Assembly: GCF_028372415.1 (NCBI RefSeq)
Contig: NC_092872.1
Location: 15,962,479 to 16,026,478 of the forward strand
Direction: 5' to 3'
Length of the DNA stretch: 64,000 nucleotides
From: Notamacropus eugenii
Taxonomy: Eukaryota > Chordata > Mammalia > Diprotodontia > Macropodidae
Part shown: piece by piece, positions 21,891 to 32,949 of the stretch
Layout of the letters: every line of letters starts with the position of its first letter
Position numbering within the stretch: the first letter of the stretch is position 1
Made by a program: the position numbers and the translations under genes
Notes under the pieces: model-generated
What the model saw: the letters and a program-made list of their open reading frames with translations, nothing else
What the model was told of the DNA's origin: nothing
The model's database searches: none

Positions 21891-22984
21891 TCTATGTCAT
21901 CCATTAAAACCGAGTATTGAAATAAATTGATCTTAGAACCGGTATTCCAGATTACTGTATCATGAAGTATTAAACTGATGTTAAAAAATAATGAAGCATT
22001 CTCAATCACGTTACTATCATTTAAAATAATGTAAATGATAATTTTAGTGAGAAAAGTACCATCTACTGCAAATAAAACAAAATTAAGATAATTTTATTTC
22101 ATCTTTATATTTCTATTTAAAATGTCTACTTTTATATATCTTTACAATGTTCATAATTGAGCAATAGCATATGCGTGTGATTTATAAATATGCATATATT
22201 CAGTGTGCATGCTCCCAAATATTTGACTGATAGGAATTAATGATCAATAAAGTTTGGAAATTGTTGACCTAGTAGATAGTACAGATATTGCCATGAAACT
22301 CCTAAAACTGCGTTTTGCTAAGGAAATCTTCCTCTTCTCTATCTCTGGCTAATCAGTCTCCCTCTTCAAGCTTCTCCACTGACTCCCTGCTGCTTTCTAA
22401 ATCAAGTTGAAATTTTTCTGGACTGTAAGATTTGCTATCACTCTGTTCATATTTGTTATAGATGGTAGTATTTTTCTACCATCTTTATCAGTTTCTTCTC
22501 TTATGCCAACAAAATCTCCTTAACTCTATAGAGGCTGGGCAATGAGAAATCAGTTTAAGTTAACCCTGTGTAGGTTTTTGCATTGGAAGAGAATTTGTGT
22601 TTCCCCCAGAAAAGCTTTTATGCCTCTCTGCTCAGCTTTCTACACAGGCTACATGTAGGTTCTAATGTTCAAATTCCTGGCACACATCCCATAGGCATTC
22701 CATACATCTTGGACCTCTGATTCTGCTAATGGCATTTTCTAATCCTAACTGGGCCTAGATTTATCTGCACAAGAGGAAACTACTTTAACAAAATAGTAAT
22801 ATTCAGAGAAAATATTTTTGTGACATTTCCTATGGTTGCAAGAAATAAACTCTTTCACATGGAATTTTACTAAATGCAATGAGCAAATTGGGAAATTCTG
22901 CTTACTATTCACAGATTTGCATGAGATTTTTGCAATGTACTGGTATTATAAATATGATTATAGGATTACAAGGATCCCTGGTCT
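21891..22984. other. Mostly unrecognised intergenic DNA
   Basis: AT-rich. About 22,330-22,480 (TCCACTGACTCCCTGCTGCT) may be a decayed L2 piece. Otherwise nothing. Confidence 0.35.
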
Positions 22985-23700
22985 GGAAATATCTCTTGAA
23001 TATGCCCCATCCTCTCCTCTGATACTGACATCCCTCTGGTACAGATCCTCATTTTCTCATGCTTGGACAATTACAATGGCTTGCTGATTTGTCTGCTTGC
23101 CACAACTCTATCCCCACTCTAGTCCATCCAAAATGATCTTTAAGTGCAGGTTTGACCACATCGCCTTCTGTTTGCCTTCCCCAACATAATAAAATACATT
23201 GAGTCCCTATCACCTTCAGGATGAAATATACATCTTCTATTTGATGTTCAAAGCACTAGCTCTACCCCTTCCCCTCCCAAGCTTTCTGATCTTCTTATAC
23301 CATGCACTCCCCCATAGAGTCTGTGATCCATTGATGCTAGCTTCCTTGCTGTTCCTTAAACAAGGCACTTCATGTTTTTTTTCTAGGAGTTCACTGTCTG
23401 TCCCACATGACTAGAATCCTCTTCGTCTCTACCTCTTGATTTCTCTGGCTTCCTTGGAAATCAAAGAAAAATCCCACCTTTAACAGGAGGTCTTCCCCAA
23501 TCCCTCTTTATTCAACTGTCTTCCCTCTGATTATTTTCTATTTATTCTCTATACAGCTTGTTTGTACATATTTGTTAGCATGTGGTCTTCCCAATTAGAC
23601 AGTGAGCTTCTTGAGGGTAGGTACTATCTTTCCTTGTTCTTTATATCCCCAGTTCTTGGCACATAGCACTGGATAAATGCTTACGGACTGACTGATGGAG
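22985..23700 (+). repeat. L2 LINE 3' region, sense
   Basis: GGCTTGCTGATTTGTCTGCT, GAGTCCCTATCACCTTCAGG, TTGATGTTCAAAGCACTAGC and GTTCTTGGCACATAGCACTG with a GGATAAATGCTTACGGACTG end. About 700 bases of L2 in order. Confidence 0.9.
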
Positions 23701-23859
23701 CCCACAGAGATGTTAAAAAAATATTCACATACAAACTATACTTAATTATTTGTAAAAACCTATTGGAAAATGGTATGCCTCAAAAAGCTATCATACATAT
23801 TTCCAACTTGTTTTAAGTCAACATGAATATGCATATTCATCAGTTTTCTTTAGCATAAG

Positions 23860-24025
23860 TAATAATGCATTTATATTTACAAAGCACTTTTCCTGCTGTT
23901 CTTGGAAAGTACATCTTATCCCCATAGCATTCTAGAAGCACAGAGCTCTGGGGATTATTCGTCTTACCTATTCAACTTCTAGGCAAGAAAACTGAAAGCC
24001 AGAGAGGTTAAAATACAGTTATGTG
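23860..24025 (-). repeat. MIR-type SINE, antisense, decayed
   Basis: TTTACAAAGCACTTTTCCTG (reverse MIR tail) followed by GAAAACTGAAAGCCAGAGAG. Confidence 0.6.
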
Positions 24026-24119
24026 TAATAAAACCCTTAGAATATCAATTAATTGGCTCTCCCCTCTTCTCTCCCCCACCCCCCCCTTATTTGGAGGAAT
24101 ATATGAATGACTGTACAAG

Positions 24120-24265
24120 TCACTCTCAGGTAGGGGGCAGTGTGACATAAAGAAAAGCACACTCGAATTAGGAGACTTGATCTTAGCTCCAGATCTGTTA
24201 TTAACAGGTAGGTGACTTTGAATAGGTCATTTCCTCTCTTTAATTTCTTTTTTCTACTATGAAAT
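24120..24265 (+). repeat. MIR-type SINE, sense, decayed
   Basis: AGGAGACTTGATCTTAGCTC, GGTGACTTTGAATAGGTCAT and TTTCCTCTCTTTAATTTC follow MIR order. Confidence 0.55.
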
Positions 24266-24372
24266 AGGAGAGAAGGAAAGCGAGATGGAATCATATGACC
24301 CTTTCGTAGGCAAAGCTGGGTGGTGAACAACCTAGGATTGGTGGTTGTAGGGAAACTAGTGAGTCAAACTAA

Positions 24373-24502
24373 TTTTGTAATAAAAAGAAGTGAATAGAAG
24401 GGTTATGTAGGTTTGCAAACAGAATCTACATTTAGATTTTTGTAATAAAAGGAACGGAATAGAAGGGTTATGTAGGTTTGCAAACAGAATCTACATTTAG
24501 AT
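24373..24502. repeat. 65-bp tandem duplication
   Basis: Units 24,373-24,437 and 24,438-24,502 both run from TTTTGTAATAAAA to ACAGAATCTACATTTAGA and differ at only a few positions near AAAGAAGTGAA/AGGAACGGAA. The near-identity suggests a recent event. The unit matches no repeat family I know. Confidence 0.9.
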
Positions 24503-26039
24503 CACATTGAAGACAACTTGGTATATTTTGGAGTACCTAAGGCACCTTCCAATGGTAAAATTATCTTCTGATACTTTTTTTTTGGTTAATAAAGAATTTC
24601 ATTTTTGGGTCAATAAACGTAGTCCAACCTTCTACTTGGAATAAGGATACATGTTTCTAAGGAGGCACTGAAATATCCTACATCGATAAGAGATTTTACA
24701 GCTCTATTTGCTAAAGCAGAAAAATAAAATAGAATATTTAAAATTTTTTTATAAGTAATTTCAAGATGTATCTCCATCTATTGAATCCTTCCTTGAAACA
24801 AAGAAAAACAGGTCAGTAGAACCAATCAATGCAGCAATTTTGTCTGCCAGTACATACAACATTCTACACACGTACTTTCCAACCTGTTTTCTAAGAGGGT
24901 ATTACTACAATAGTAAGTGCATTTGAGAAAATGTATTACATTTGAGAAAAATCCCTGCAATATCCAGAGAAAAGCAAATGGGGCATCCAGCACATTGGGC
25001 AGAGTCCCTGTGGTGAACTTGTGGGAGCACATTTACAAGAGTCACACCATATGGACAGTCACAAATGGGCTCCCATCTTTACTGTTAATCAGAACCTTCA
25101 AAGCTCTATTTGAGCTTTCAGTATTTCAAGTTCTAATTTAAAGATATTCATGAGTAGGTGAGAATCACATTTCAGAAGTGTGGTGAATACAAGGTGAAAC
25201 TAGCTGAGAGCCATCCTGTACCTTCCATAACAGGTAGTGAATGAGTAGGCACCTCATAGAAGAAATGCACAGTGACTGTTGATGTATGACAAGAACCCTG
25301 TTAAGACCGGAACTGTGGGACTTTAAATGCTTCTGTTTCCTTACTTTTCTTGTATCTGAGTGTGCCTGAAATAGGTGTCCTGCTTTTTCAAATGTGCCTT
25401 GAACCTTAGCCAGGTACCTCCTTCTGAATACATCTATAGCCAACAGAAAAAAGGTGGGAGAAGATAAGTCTGCTTCCTATCCCCACCCCTTCTATTCCTC
25501 CTTCACAAAGTCCTTCCAATTCTATATGCACTCCTTTAAACTCACAAACTTTTTTTTTTTTTACAGTTCACTCAGGGCTTGGCACTCAATTGACAGCCAA
25601 TGGAATTACTCCTTCTGAACCATGCAGAGAAAGATATTCACTTCTTATAAAAGGATCAGAGCAAGGAGTCATTTTAATTCCCCATTAACCCTTTTTCATT
25701 ATATTCTGTGCTGGAGGAGAGAAAGTTTAGTCAAAGAGTTGGGCAAAGTTCCTCTTTTCCGCCTTAGCTTTGAGATGTGGTTTCTGATACTCTTAACTCA
25801 TGCTTTCTTCTTCATCTGTGACCTTTATCACATGATTAAATTTTGCAGTTTTTTTCTTCACATGGAAACAGATTGGAGAAAACATTCTTTCTTTGGATAA
25901 GGGGAGGGGAAGGATTGTTTGCTATTGGGAATTATAATTACAACTCCCATTTAAAATGTTGTATAGCATATGAAGCACCTTCCTTGTTTCGTAAATAAAA
26001 ACCTTAAGGATCAGAGAGATCAACACAATGTCATTATAG
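24503..26039. other. No feature recognised
   Basis: AT-rich unique-looking DNA. The short open frames on both strands lack motifs. Confidence 0.35.
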
Positions 26040-27000
26040 CGCTATATTAGTTCAAGATACATAGGGAATTAACACAAACATATAAGGTCATGTGCCCTTC
26101 CTTAGTAGATAAATGGTCAGTGGATATGAATGAACAGTTATCCAAAAAAGAATTTGCAACTATTTACAGATGGATGAAACATTGCTCCGTATCGGTAGTA
26201 ATGAAAGACATAAAAACTAAGGCAATTCTAAGGTTTTACCTAATATTTGGTAAATTAGGAAAGAGTAAAAAAAAGTAGGAATAGTCAATGCTAGAGGGGC
26301 TCTAAGATGTACCAGTACCAGTGTACTGTTGGTGGAGATGTAAATTGGTTCAATCATTTTGGAAAACAATTTGGAATTATGTGAAAAAAGCAGCTAAAAT
26401 AAAAGAAATTCTTTGACCAAAAGATTCCACTCAAGGGCACATACTCTTAGATAAGAAACAGCAACAGAAAGGTCTCATATATACCAAATACTGATGATAG
26501 CACTCTGTGATAGCAAAGAATTGGAAATAAAGTAGATGCCTATTGATTACAGATTAGCTAAATAACTTGTGTTACAGGAATGTAATAGAATTACTCCACA
26601 AAGAATTTTTAACATGATGAATTCAGAGAAACAAAGGAAGACCTATGAATTAATGCAGAATGAATTCAGTGGAACCAAGAAAACAATATACACAATAACC
26701 TTAATAATGTTAATGGAAAGAACAAGAAAATGGAACTGAGTGCTGTGTAATTATTATGAATAACCTTGGTTATGGAAAGGAAACGATAAAATGCTTCTCT
26801 CCTTTCACTGGAGAAGCGGGTTTTATAGACTCTCGCATATACCGTCAGATGCAGCTAATGTGTTGGTTGGCTTTGTTGAACTGTAAAAAAAACTGTAATT
26901 ATTATAAAGGCAGACTTACTAGGTAGGGGAAGGGAGGAAGGATATATTCAGAAATGAATGTGATAGAAAAACAGAAGGCTTCAGTAAAACTTTAAAAACA
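26040..27000 (+). repeat. L1 3' end, sense, 5'-truncated
   Basis: The stretch contains GGTCAGTGGATATGAATGAA, TGTTGGTGGAGATGTAAATT, GGAAAACAATTTGGAATTAT, AGCAAAGAATTGGAAATAAA and GAATTCAGTGGAACCAAGAA. These are the well-known plus-strand words of the mammalian L1 ORF2 C-terminus and 3'UTR. The copy is old. The 3' end is near 27,000. Confidence 0.88.
26090..26278 (+). pseudogene. L1 ORF2 C-terminal remnant
   Basis: A 62-residue open piece reading KWSVDMNEQLSKKEF then WMKHCSVSVVMKDIK lines up with the human L1 ORF2p C-terminus (KWSKDMNRHFSKED, HMKRCSTSLIIREM; from memory). It is a dead fragment of the surrounding L1. Confidence 0.8.
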
Positions 27001-27099
27001 CATTAGAAACAGTATTATTAAATTATTGTGAATTTTATCATATGTTTATTTTAGAAAGAACTAGTCATGCTGTGAGTTAGACATTAAATATAAGAAATA

Positions 27100-27155
27100 A
27101 ATAACTGCCTGGAACAGAATAGATGTTTAATAAAGGCGTGCTGAGTTGAATTTCA
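27100..27155 (+). repeat. L2 LINE 3' terminus, sense, short
   Basis: CTGCCTGGAACAGAATAGAT and GTTTAATAAAGGCGTGCTGA match the end of L2. Confidence 0.6.
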
Positions 27156-27157
27156 TT

Positions 27158-27305
27158 GATCCTTCCTTCCCCTCTGCTTCCCTCCTCTCTTCTGCCCTCC
27201 ATTTTCCTTCCCTTCCCTCCCCTTTCCTCCCCTCCCTCTTCTTTCCTCCCATTTCCTTCCCTGCCCTTCCCTTCCCCTTCCCCTTCCTTTCCTTTTTCAT
27301 TTTGT
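27158..27305. repeat. CT-rich (polypyrimidine/polypurine) tract
   Basis: About 145 bases almost entirely C and T on the plus strand (CCTTCC, CCCTCC, CTTCCC words). It creates spurious Gly/Glu/Lys-rich open frames on the minus strand. Confidence 0.9.
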
Positions 27306-28179
27306 GAGAAATTGGAGCTCTTACAGTGAAAGTGCAAAGCCTTTGATGGCCTACAGAGTTCATTTTTAAACTGTGCCTATAGTGTGCCAAATATCTTGCC
27401 TTGGCTCTGATTATTGGGCCAGGGATTGAGTGTATCACGAGATAAAGGCCATCTGAGAGCCTCCAGCTTGGGGCATCTCCTGCCAAAAGGAAGACAGACC
27501 GAGTCTGGTTTTTTTCTCTCTTGGTCCAATCTCTCCAGGTCTCATGTCCTGTAGCCAGAGATTCTGATATAAATGGTGCCTTTTTTTTTGTTGTTAATGA
27601 CATTATAAATTGAACACTGAAAAATATAGAAGGCTTCAGAAACTAGTGTGTGATCCTTGTGCATAGGACTTACTAGTCTCCTTTATACTGTTCCCATTTT
27701 ATTATATTGCTTCCAAAGAAAGCATTATCTTGCTTCTTAAAACATAACAGTATACCATAATTAGTATTATCTATAACTTTATGACCTAATATTCTGGTCT
27801 CTAACTTATTCTTTGAATTGTGAGAGTTTACATTTTAGCCTTGATCTTTCATGAATTTTCATGTAATTGATGATGTGAATTTTTCACTTAATTAAATTTA
27901 ACTTGTTGAGATCACATACTGGGAAAACTAGACTTCTGCAAAATATGCCCTCTTTCATTTCCCATTTCTCTCAATTTCCCCTGTTCCTTACTTCTTCCTT
28001 TCATGTTTTACCTCCTATTTTCTATTTCACATTATTCCCTAGAATCCCTCTTTATGCCTGGTCTTGTCTTTGGACTACTACACTCTTCTATAGAAGACTT
28101 TTAACCAAAGAAACCCTCAACAACAATCCTAAAAAAGAATTATGTAGACATGTTGTTTTCCTTAACCTGAAAGAACAAG
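27306..28179. other. No feature recognised
   Basis: AT-rich intergenic sequence without repeat or gene signal. Confidence 0.35.
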
Positions 28180-28245
28180 TCTTGATGAGGATTTCAGTTC
28201 ATAATACTTTTGTATGGATTTACTTGTATGCCCTTCAACATCTCT
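28180..28245 (+). repeat. Unclassified 57-65-bp direct repeat, copy 1
   Basis: GAGGATTTCAGTTCATAATA, TTTTGTATGGATTTACTTGT and ATGCCCTTCAACATC recur at 29,268-29,335 in the same orientation. Confidence 0.7.
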
Positions 28246-28349
28246 CCACACCACAGTTGACTGCTGCCAATGAGATTAAATCACAGGGTCACTTAATGGC
28301 AGATCCATGTTAGAGTAGAGATACACACAGAGAAGGATCGTAAAGATGA

Positions 28350-28450
28350 GAAAGGGTTCATGGTTTGGAATCAGGAAACTTGAGTTTTAGTCATATTTGA
28401 CTAAGATCAAGACTTCTCAACTAACCTCTGTGACTTCTTGTTCATCTCTT
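28350..28450 (+). repeat. MIR-type SINE, sense, decayed
   Basis: GGTTTGGAATCAGGAAACTT then CTCAACTAACCTCTGTGACT is MIR-like with gaps. Confidence 0.4.
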
Positions 28451-28967
28451 TTAATTGAGACTGACACCTGACCTGACATTCATACTGTTGCTAATATAAA
28501 ATGAGATGTTATATATAAATTCGATATGCAAATACTAGGTAAGTAACACCTCAGCTACTGGGCCACCTTAATCTCCGATCATAGCTCAGAACTAAAAACG
28601 ATACAAACAAAAGATTTCTAAGGGGACAAAAGAATTTTCTTAAAGTCCATAGCTAGTGTTCTTTATATGAGGAGTTCAGTACACTGTGAATTTCATGGAT
28701 TTGGCTTCCTCAGTTCTAACTAGTTTGGTTTTCTAAGTCTACAGTGGGTTAAAAGTAGAAAATGGAGAGAAAAATGCATTATTGGGATGCATAGTGATGA
28801 CAGCAAAAGGCTGAAACTGATAGCTTGATAGCAAGGGAGAGAACAGAAAAGGATAAAGAGCAGAAGCAAGACCCAAAAAAGTACAGTAAACTAACACCAT
28901 TTCGTATAGAGGAAAATAGCCCTCTTCTTTGCAGTGATGCTTAGGTATCACTTGTAGCATGGTACAG

Positions 28968-29215
28968 TTAGGAGGCACAGTGGACAGAATGCTGGGTTTG
29001 GAGTCAGGAAGACCCAAGCTCGAATACTTTCTAGCTGTGTGATCCTAGGCAAGTCACTTAAACCTTTGCTTGTCTCAGTTTCCTCATCTGTAAAATGGGG
29101 ATAATTCCTTCCCAGGGTTGTTGTGAGGATCGAATGAGATAATAATTGGAAAACACTTAGTACAGTGCCTGACACACAGTGCTATATAAATGATAATAAT
29201 AATTATTAATAATGA
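28968..29215 (+). repeat. Full-length MIR/THER1-type SINE, sense
   Basis: tRNA-like head (AGGCACAGTGGACAGAATGC), then GGAGTCAGGAAGACCCAAGC, CTAGCTGTGTGATCCTAGGC, TCCTCATCTGTAAAATGGGG, GTGAGGATCGAATGAGATAA and tail GTGCTATATAAATGATAATA. This is the best-preserved MIR-type copy in the window. Confidence 0.92.
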
Positions 29216-29267
29216 CTGAATCTTAGACTATGTTTAATGTAGTATATTTTATAAGGGAGGGACAAGT

Positions 29268-29335
29268 ATTTCTGAGGATTTCAGGTCATAATACTTCTAT
29301 ATGGATTCACTTGTATGCCTTTCGGCACCTCGTCC
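29268..29335 (+). repeat. Unclassified 57-65-bp direct repeat, copy 2
   Basis: GAGGATTTCAGGTCATAATA, CTTCTATATGGATTCACTTG and TATGCCTTTCGGCACC. Partner of 28,180-28,245. Confidence 0.7.
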
Positions 29336-29364
29336 CTCATGCACATGTGTGAGACACTCTAAAG

Positions 29365-29507
29365 CAGGGATGGGGAACCTGCAGCCTTGAGGCCACATGG
29401 GGCCCTCTAGGTTCTCATGTTTGGTCTTTTGACTGAATCCAAACTTGTTGAAGTTGAGGACCTAGAGGATCACATGTGGCCTCAAGGTCGCAGGTTCCCC
29501 ATCCCTG
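29365..29507. mobile_element. hAT-type palindromic MITE, 143 bp, with perfect 8-bp TSD
   Basis: Both ends read CAGGGATGGGGAACCTGC inward, and the inverted arms extend about 50 bases (CCTTGAGGCCACATG, CTCTAGGT). CTCTAAAG lies directly on each side (29,357-29,364 and 29,508-29,515). An 8-bp duplication with CA...TG termini is the hAT signature. No coding capacity. It belongs to the same family as 52,447-52,649 but is shorter. Confidence 0.95.
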
Positions 29508-29779
29508 CTCTAAAGAATGTGAGACACTGTTTAAACTGGTAAAAAAAATCATCCTGAACTTCCCTAAAAACTTGGCCAGCTAAAGTGATTTCATTATCTA
29601 AAAAATCCAGATAGTCAAGGTTTTACTTTAATAGTATTACGCCTTACCCTTTATGTGTTAGTTGTGATGTAAAGGTTAAAGCTCTCGGTCCTAGAGGAAA
29701 AAAAGACAATTCTTATTCTAATTAAGGTTGGAGTCTCTGATATCCTGAAGATCATAGTAGATTATTTGCTTTCTTAAAA

Positions 29780-30150
29780 TAAAATTTCATTTAAAAATAT
29801 TTTTTCCATTCTCCTTTTTAATTCCATTGGAAATAAAATAAGAAAAATAAATTCCTTGTATCAAAGATGAGGTCAAGAGAAACAAATTCTCTCATTGACG
29901 GTGTTAAAAATGTATGTCTCATTCTGCTTCCGAAATCCATCACTGTTCCATTAGGAGGTAGATTACAAGCTTTATCATCTGTTCTCTGGAATCACAGATG
30001 GTCATTATGTTGATAAGAGTTCTTTATCTTTCAAAGTTGTTGGTTTTTCACTTTTGTTATTGCATAAAATTGTTCTCCTGGTTCTGCTGATATAATTTTT
30101 CATCTTATAAAAGACTTACAAAAGTCTTCAAAATTGTTTTATAAAGATGT
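29780..30150 (-). repeat. L1 3'UTR, antisense
   Basis: TTTTTCCATTCTCCTTTTTA, CCATCACTGTTCCATTAGGA and TTGTTCTCCTGGTTCTGCTG are reverse words of the L1 3' end shared with 59,285-59,910. Confidence 0.6.
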
Positions 30151-30234
30151 GATGTTTTAGTATAAGTTATTAAAAGTAGACTCTTTTTCTGCATTTTTCA
30201 TCTTCATTTTTAAAGCTCTTCAATTCAACGAAAG

Positions 30235-30350
30235 TTTGTTAGGTGTTTAATAATCAGTCAACACATTTCTTAAACACTTATGAACCAGGCACTGTGCTAA
30301 GCACAAGAAATAACACATACAGGCAGAATGGACAGTCCCTGCCAGGTATG
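30235..30350 (-). repeat. L2 LINE 3' terminus, antisense
   Basis: CTTAAACACTTATGAACCAG, GCACTGTGCTAAGCACAAG and GACAGTCCCTGCC are the reversed L2 end. Confidence 0.75.
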
Positions 30351-30834
30351 TATGTGCTGGTAAAATATTGAACAACTACCTCTATGAAAAAAAATCATGC
30401 CCATAGCATACTTTAAAGTTTAAGTTACATCATTACCATTTCTCCCACCACTGTATTCACTCTAGACAATTAACACAACAATAAATCAAGTTTGACTTGC
30501 ACTTTGTCTCTTTTGGATCATTCTATTAGGTCTATTATGATCACTCAGAAAATTTGAGTCCCTTGAAGCATTCAGCTGGCTCCAACTCTTGTCCATCATT
30601 CTAATGACGGAGGACAACACATAAAGGAGGCTAAAAAGTGTAGGGAAGGTGGGGATAGAGAAGATACCTGCATTCCAATATACAGGAGAAATTCTGGAGA
30701 CTCAAGATTAGAGGCTGGAAAAGAATGAAGATGTGACTGGGCACTTTTCCCAAAATGGAGGTTTTGGGAGGACTTAACCAATCAGACAATGAGGCTCCAG
30801 AAGTTGAATGTACTTCTGTATGTGTGGGGGAGGG

Positions 30835-30900
30835 AACAAGTATTTCTTAAACACTGTGAACCAGGCACAGTGCTAAGTCCTTTACAAAAGAAAGAAAGGA
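30835..30900 (-). repeat. L2 LINE 3' terminus, antisense, short
   Basis: TTCTTAAACACTGTGAACCA and GGCACAGTGCTAAGTCC, followed by an AAAG-rich run. Confidence 0.6.
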
Positions 30901-31189
30901 AGAAAAGGAAGAAAAATTTTCCTTTGCCTCTGAGTTGGATTCTACTGATTATGAATAGTTTAAGGGCTACTTAATCCATGTTTCTGAATTTTTAAAAATA
31001 TATTAATCTGAAAGCTTTTTGGCAAGGGCTATTTGCTCTCTGAAAAATGATGTCCAATGAATTCTTTGGTTTTCTATCACATTCGTTTTTTAGTCTATAT
31101 CTCCCTCTAGCAGGTATGCCTCTAATTATATCAAAGAAGAAACAGCTAAGACAAATATACTGAGTATATAAGCAATATTTCATATCCAG

Positions 31190-31275
31190 AGGATCAATCT
31201 GGATAATATTTGTTAAGCACTTAATCCAATGCCTGGCATATAGTAGGCACTTAATAAATGCTTATTTCCTTCTAT
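31190..31275 (+). repeat. L2 LINE 3' terminus, sense
   Basis: CCAATGCCTGGCATATAGTA and GGCACTTAATAAATGCTTAT. Confidence 0.8.
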
Positions 31276-31334
31276 AGTACTCCCCTGTTGGAATGAAGAG
31301 AAGGAATGTCCATATACATAAACCAAAGAAGAAA

Positions 31335-31465
31335 TAAATGAATGAAGCAGTATTTTTAAAGTGTTTACTATATGCAGAGGGCATTATGCTAAGTGCTAGG
31401 GATATATGCACCAAAGTGAGACAGTCACTGTTCTCATGGAGCTTTACATTTTAATAGGGGGATAC
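31335..31465 (-). repeat. L2 LINE 3' terminus, antisense
   Basis: AAGTGTTTACTATATGCAGA, TGCTAAGTGCTAGGGATATA and CATGGAGCTTTACATTTTAA are the reversed L2 end. Confidence 0.85.
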
Positions 31466-31554
31466 ATATGGTGGCCAGGGAAAAGTGTTTTAGTCTGGGA
31501 AGTCACATGAATGTTGAGTGGAGCAATAGGGTGGTTGATTGACATACCCTTACC

Positions 31555-32190
31555 AGAAATGTACTTTCCATTGATGTACATGTTGATAATGAGGTTGATG
31601 CATGCATTGCCAGAGCTAACTCAGTATTTGACAGGTTCTGAAGGGAAATATGGGAGAGAAGTGGTATTAGACTGACTCCCAAAATAGGTCTACAGAGCCA
31701 TTGTGCTAAGCCCATCGTTGTATGCCTGTGAAACCTGGACAGTGCCATGCCAGGAAACTGAATTGCTTCCACTTGAATTGTCTTATGAGGATTGTGAAGA
31801 TCACCTGGCAATATAAGATACCAGACACTGAGGTCATTTCTCAAACTAAACTGTCAAGCATTCAAACTCTACTGAAGAGAGTGCAACTCTGATGGGCTGG
31901 CCATGTTGTTTGAATGGAAAATGTATGCTTGTCAAAAAGACTGTTTTATGGAGAACTCACATAGGGCAAGCATTCATATGATGGTCAGACAAAGTGATAC
32001 AAGGACGCTCTCAAGGTCTTTCAAGAATTTTGGAATTGATCGTGTAACATGGGAGACACTGCCCAACCTCTGTAGAATATTTTGAGCTCATATTGGTCTG
32101 ATTAGCCCCAGTCAGGAACTTGACTCTAGCATACTGATGTCATTTTGTTCCTCTTCAAGAATGAAGGACAATAACCAACCAACCAACTAG
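31555..32190 (+). repeat. 3' part of a non-LTR retrotransposon (LINE, clade not assigned), sense
   Basis: Plus-strand sequence encodes scattered pieces of a LINE ORF2 C-terminus, with a degenerate YACETW-like stretch (TATGCCTGTGAAACCTGGAC), a GATGGGCTGGCCATGTTGTT stretch (RWAGHVV-like), and a PKRLFYGEL-like stretch. The 3' end is GATGTCATTTTGTTCCTCTT, then CAAGAATGAAGGACAATAAC, then a short CCAA-type tandem tail (about 32,172-32,188). I recognise this as a common vertebrate LINE terminus but cannot decide between RTE and CR1/Jockey clades. Its last 45 bases match the retroposon copies at 40,997, 48,075 and 53,051. Confidence 0.75.
31903..32085 (+). pseudogene. LINE ORF2 C-terminal remnant
   Basis: A 60-residue open piece with KDCFMENSHRASIHM, DTRTLSRSFKNFGIDR and VTWETLPNLC. 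It matches the conserved C-terminal RLFYGEL/KNFGID/WETLA block of this LINE group as I remember it. It is part of the dead copy at 31,555-32,190. Confidence 0.65.
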
Positions 32191-32949
32191 AAGCAAAGGT
32201 AGTGCTGGTTTGATTGTGATTCTTAGGGCAGAAGGTGGGAATCAGGTAGGGATGTGTTATGGAAAGGACAAGAAAATTGTCAAGGTGAACATGTTAGAGG
32301 GAGAGGGAGTTGGCTTGATTTAAGGGACTCTCTCCAATTTGGACAGTCTGGCCCCAAACTAGGAATTCCAAAGTTGAGCAAGCTTAGTTTTTCCAGGGCA
32401 TGACCTCTTGAGTTTGAGTTGGAAGTTCTGGTTACAATGATGTGGTCATTGTATGTACATTTTCCTAGTTCTGATTTATTCTGATTTATTCTTCATCAGT
32501 TCAGGTAATTCTTATTTTTTCCTCTGAAGTCTTTATATTCATTATTTCTTATGATGCGGAAATACTCCAAGACAATTTAGAAGAAGCTTCAATCTGCATT
32601 CAGCATTTTCATCATGGGTCCATTGGAATTTTCTTGGATCGTTTTATTTATCAGAGTAGCTAAATCTTTCAGAGTTCATCATTGTTACAATGTTGCTGTT
32701 ACAGTATACAATGTTCTCCTGATTCTGCTGCCTTAACTTTGCATCAGTTCATGTAAATCATACCAGGTTTTTCTGATACTATCTTTCTTCTCATTTCCTG
32801 TAGCACAACAGTATTGCTTCACTGTCATATACCACAATTTGTTCAACTATTCCTCAATTGATGGGGATTCCCTCAATGTCCAATTCTTTGCACCACCAAA
32901 ATATATCCTTTTCTTTTGATCTTTTTGGGATATAGACTTAGTAGTGGTA

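Noticed and set aside
27077-27603. Gly/Lys/Glu-rich minus-strand frames
   Set aside because: Translation of the CT-rich tract.
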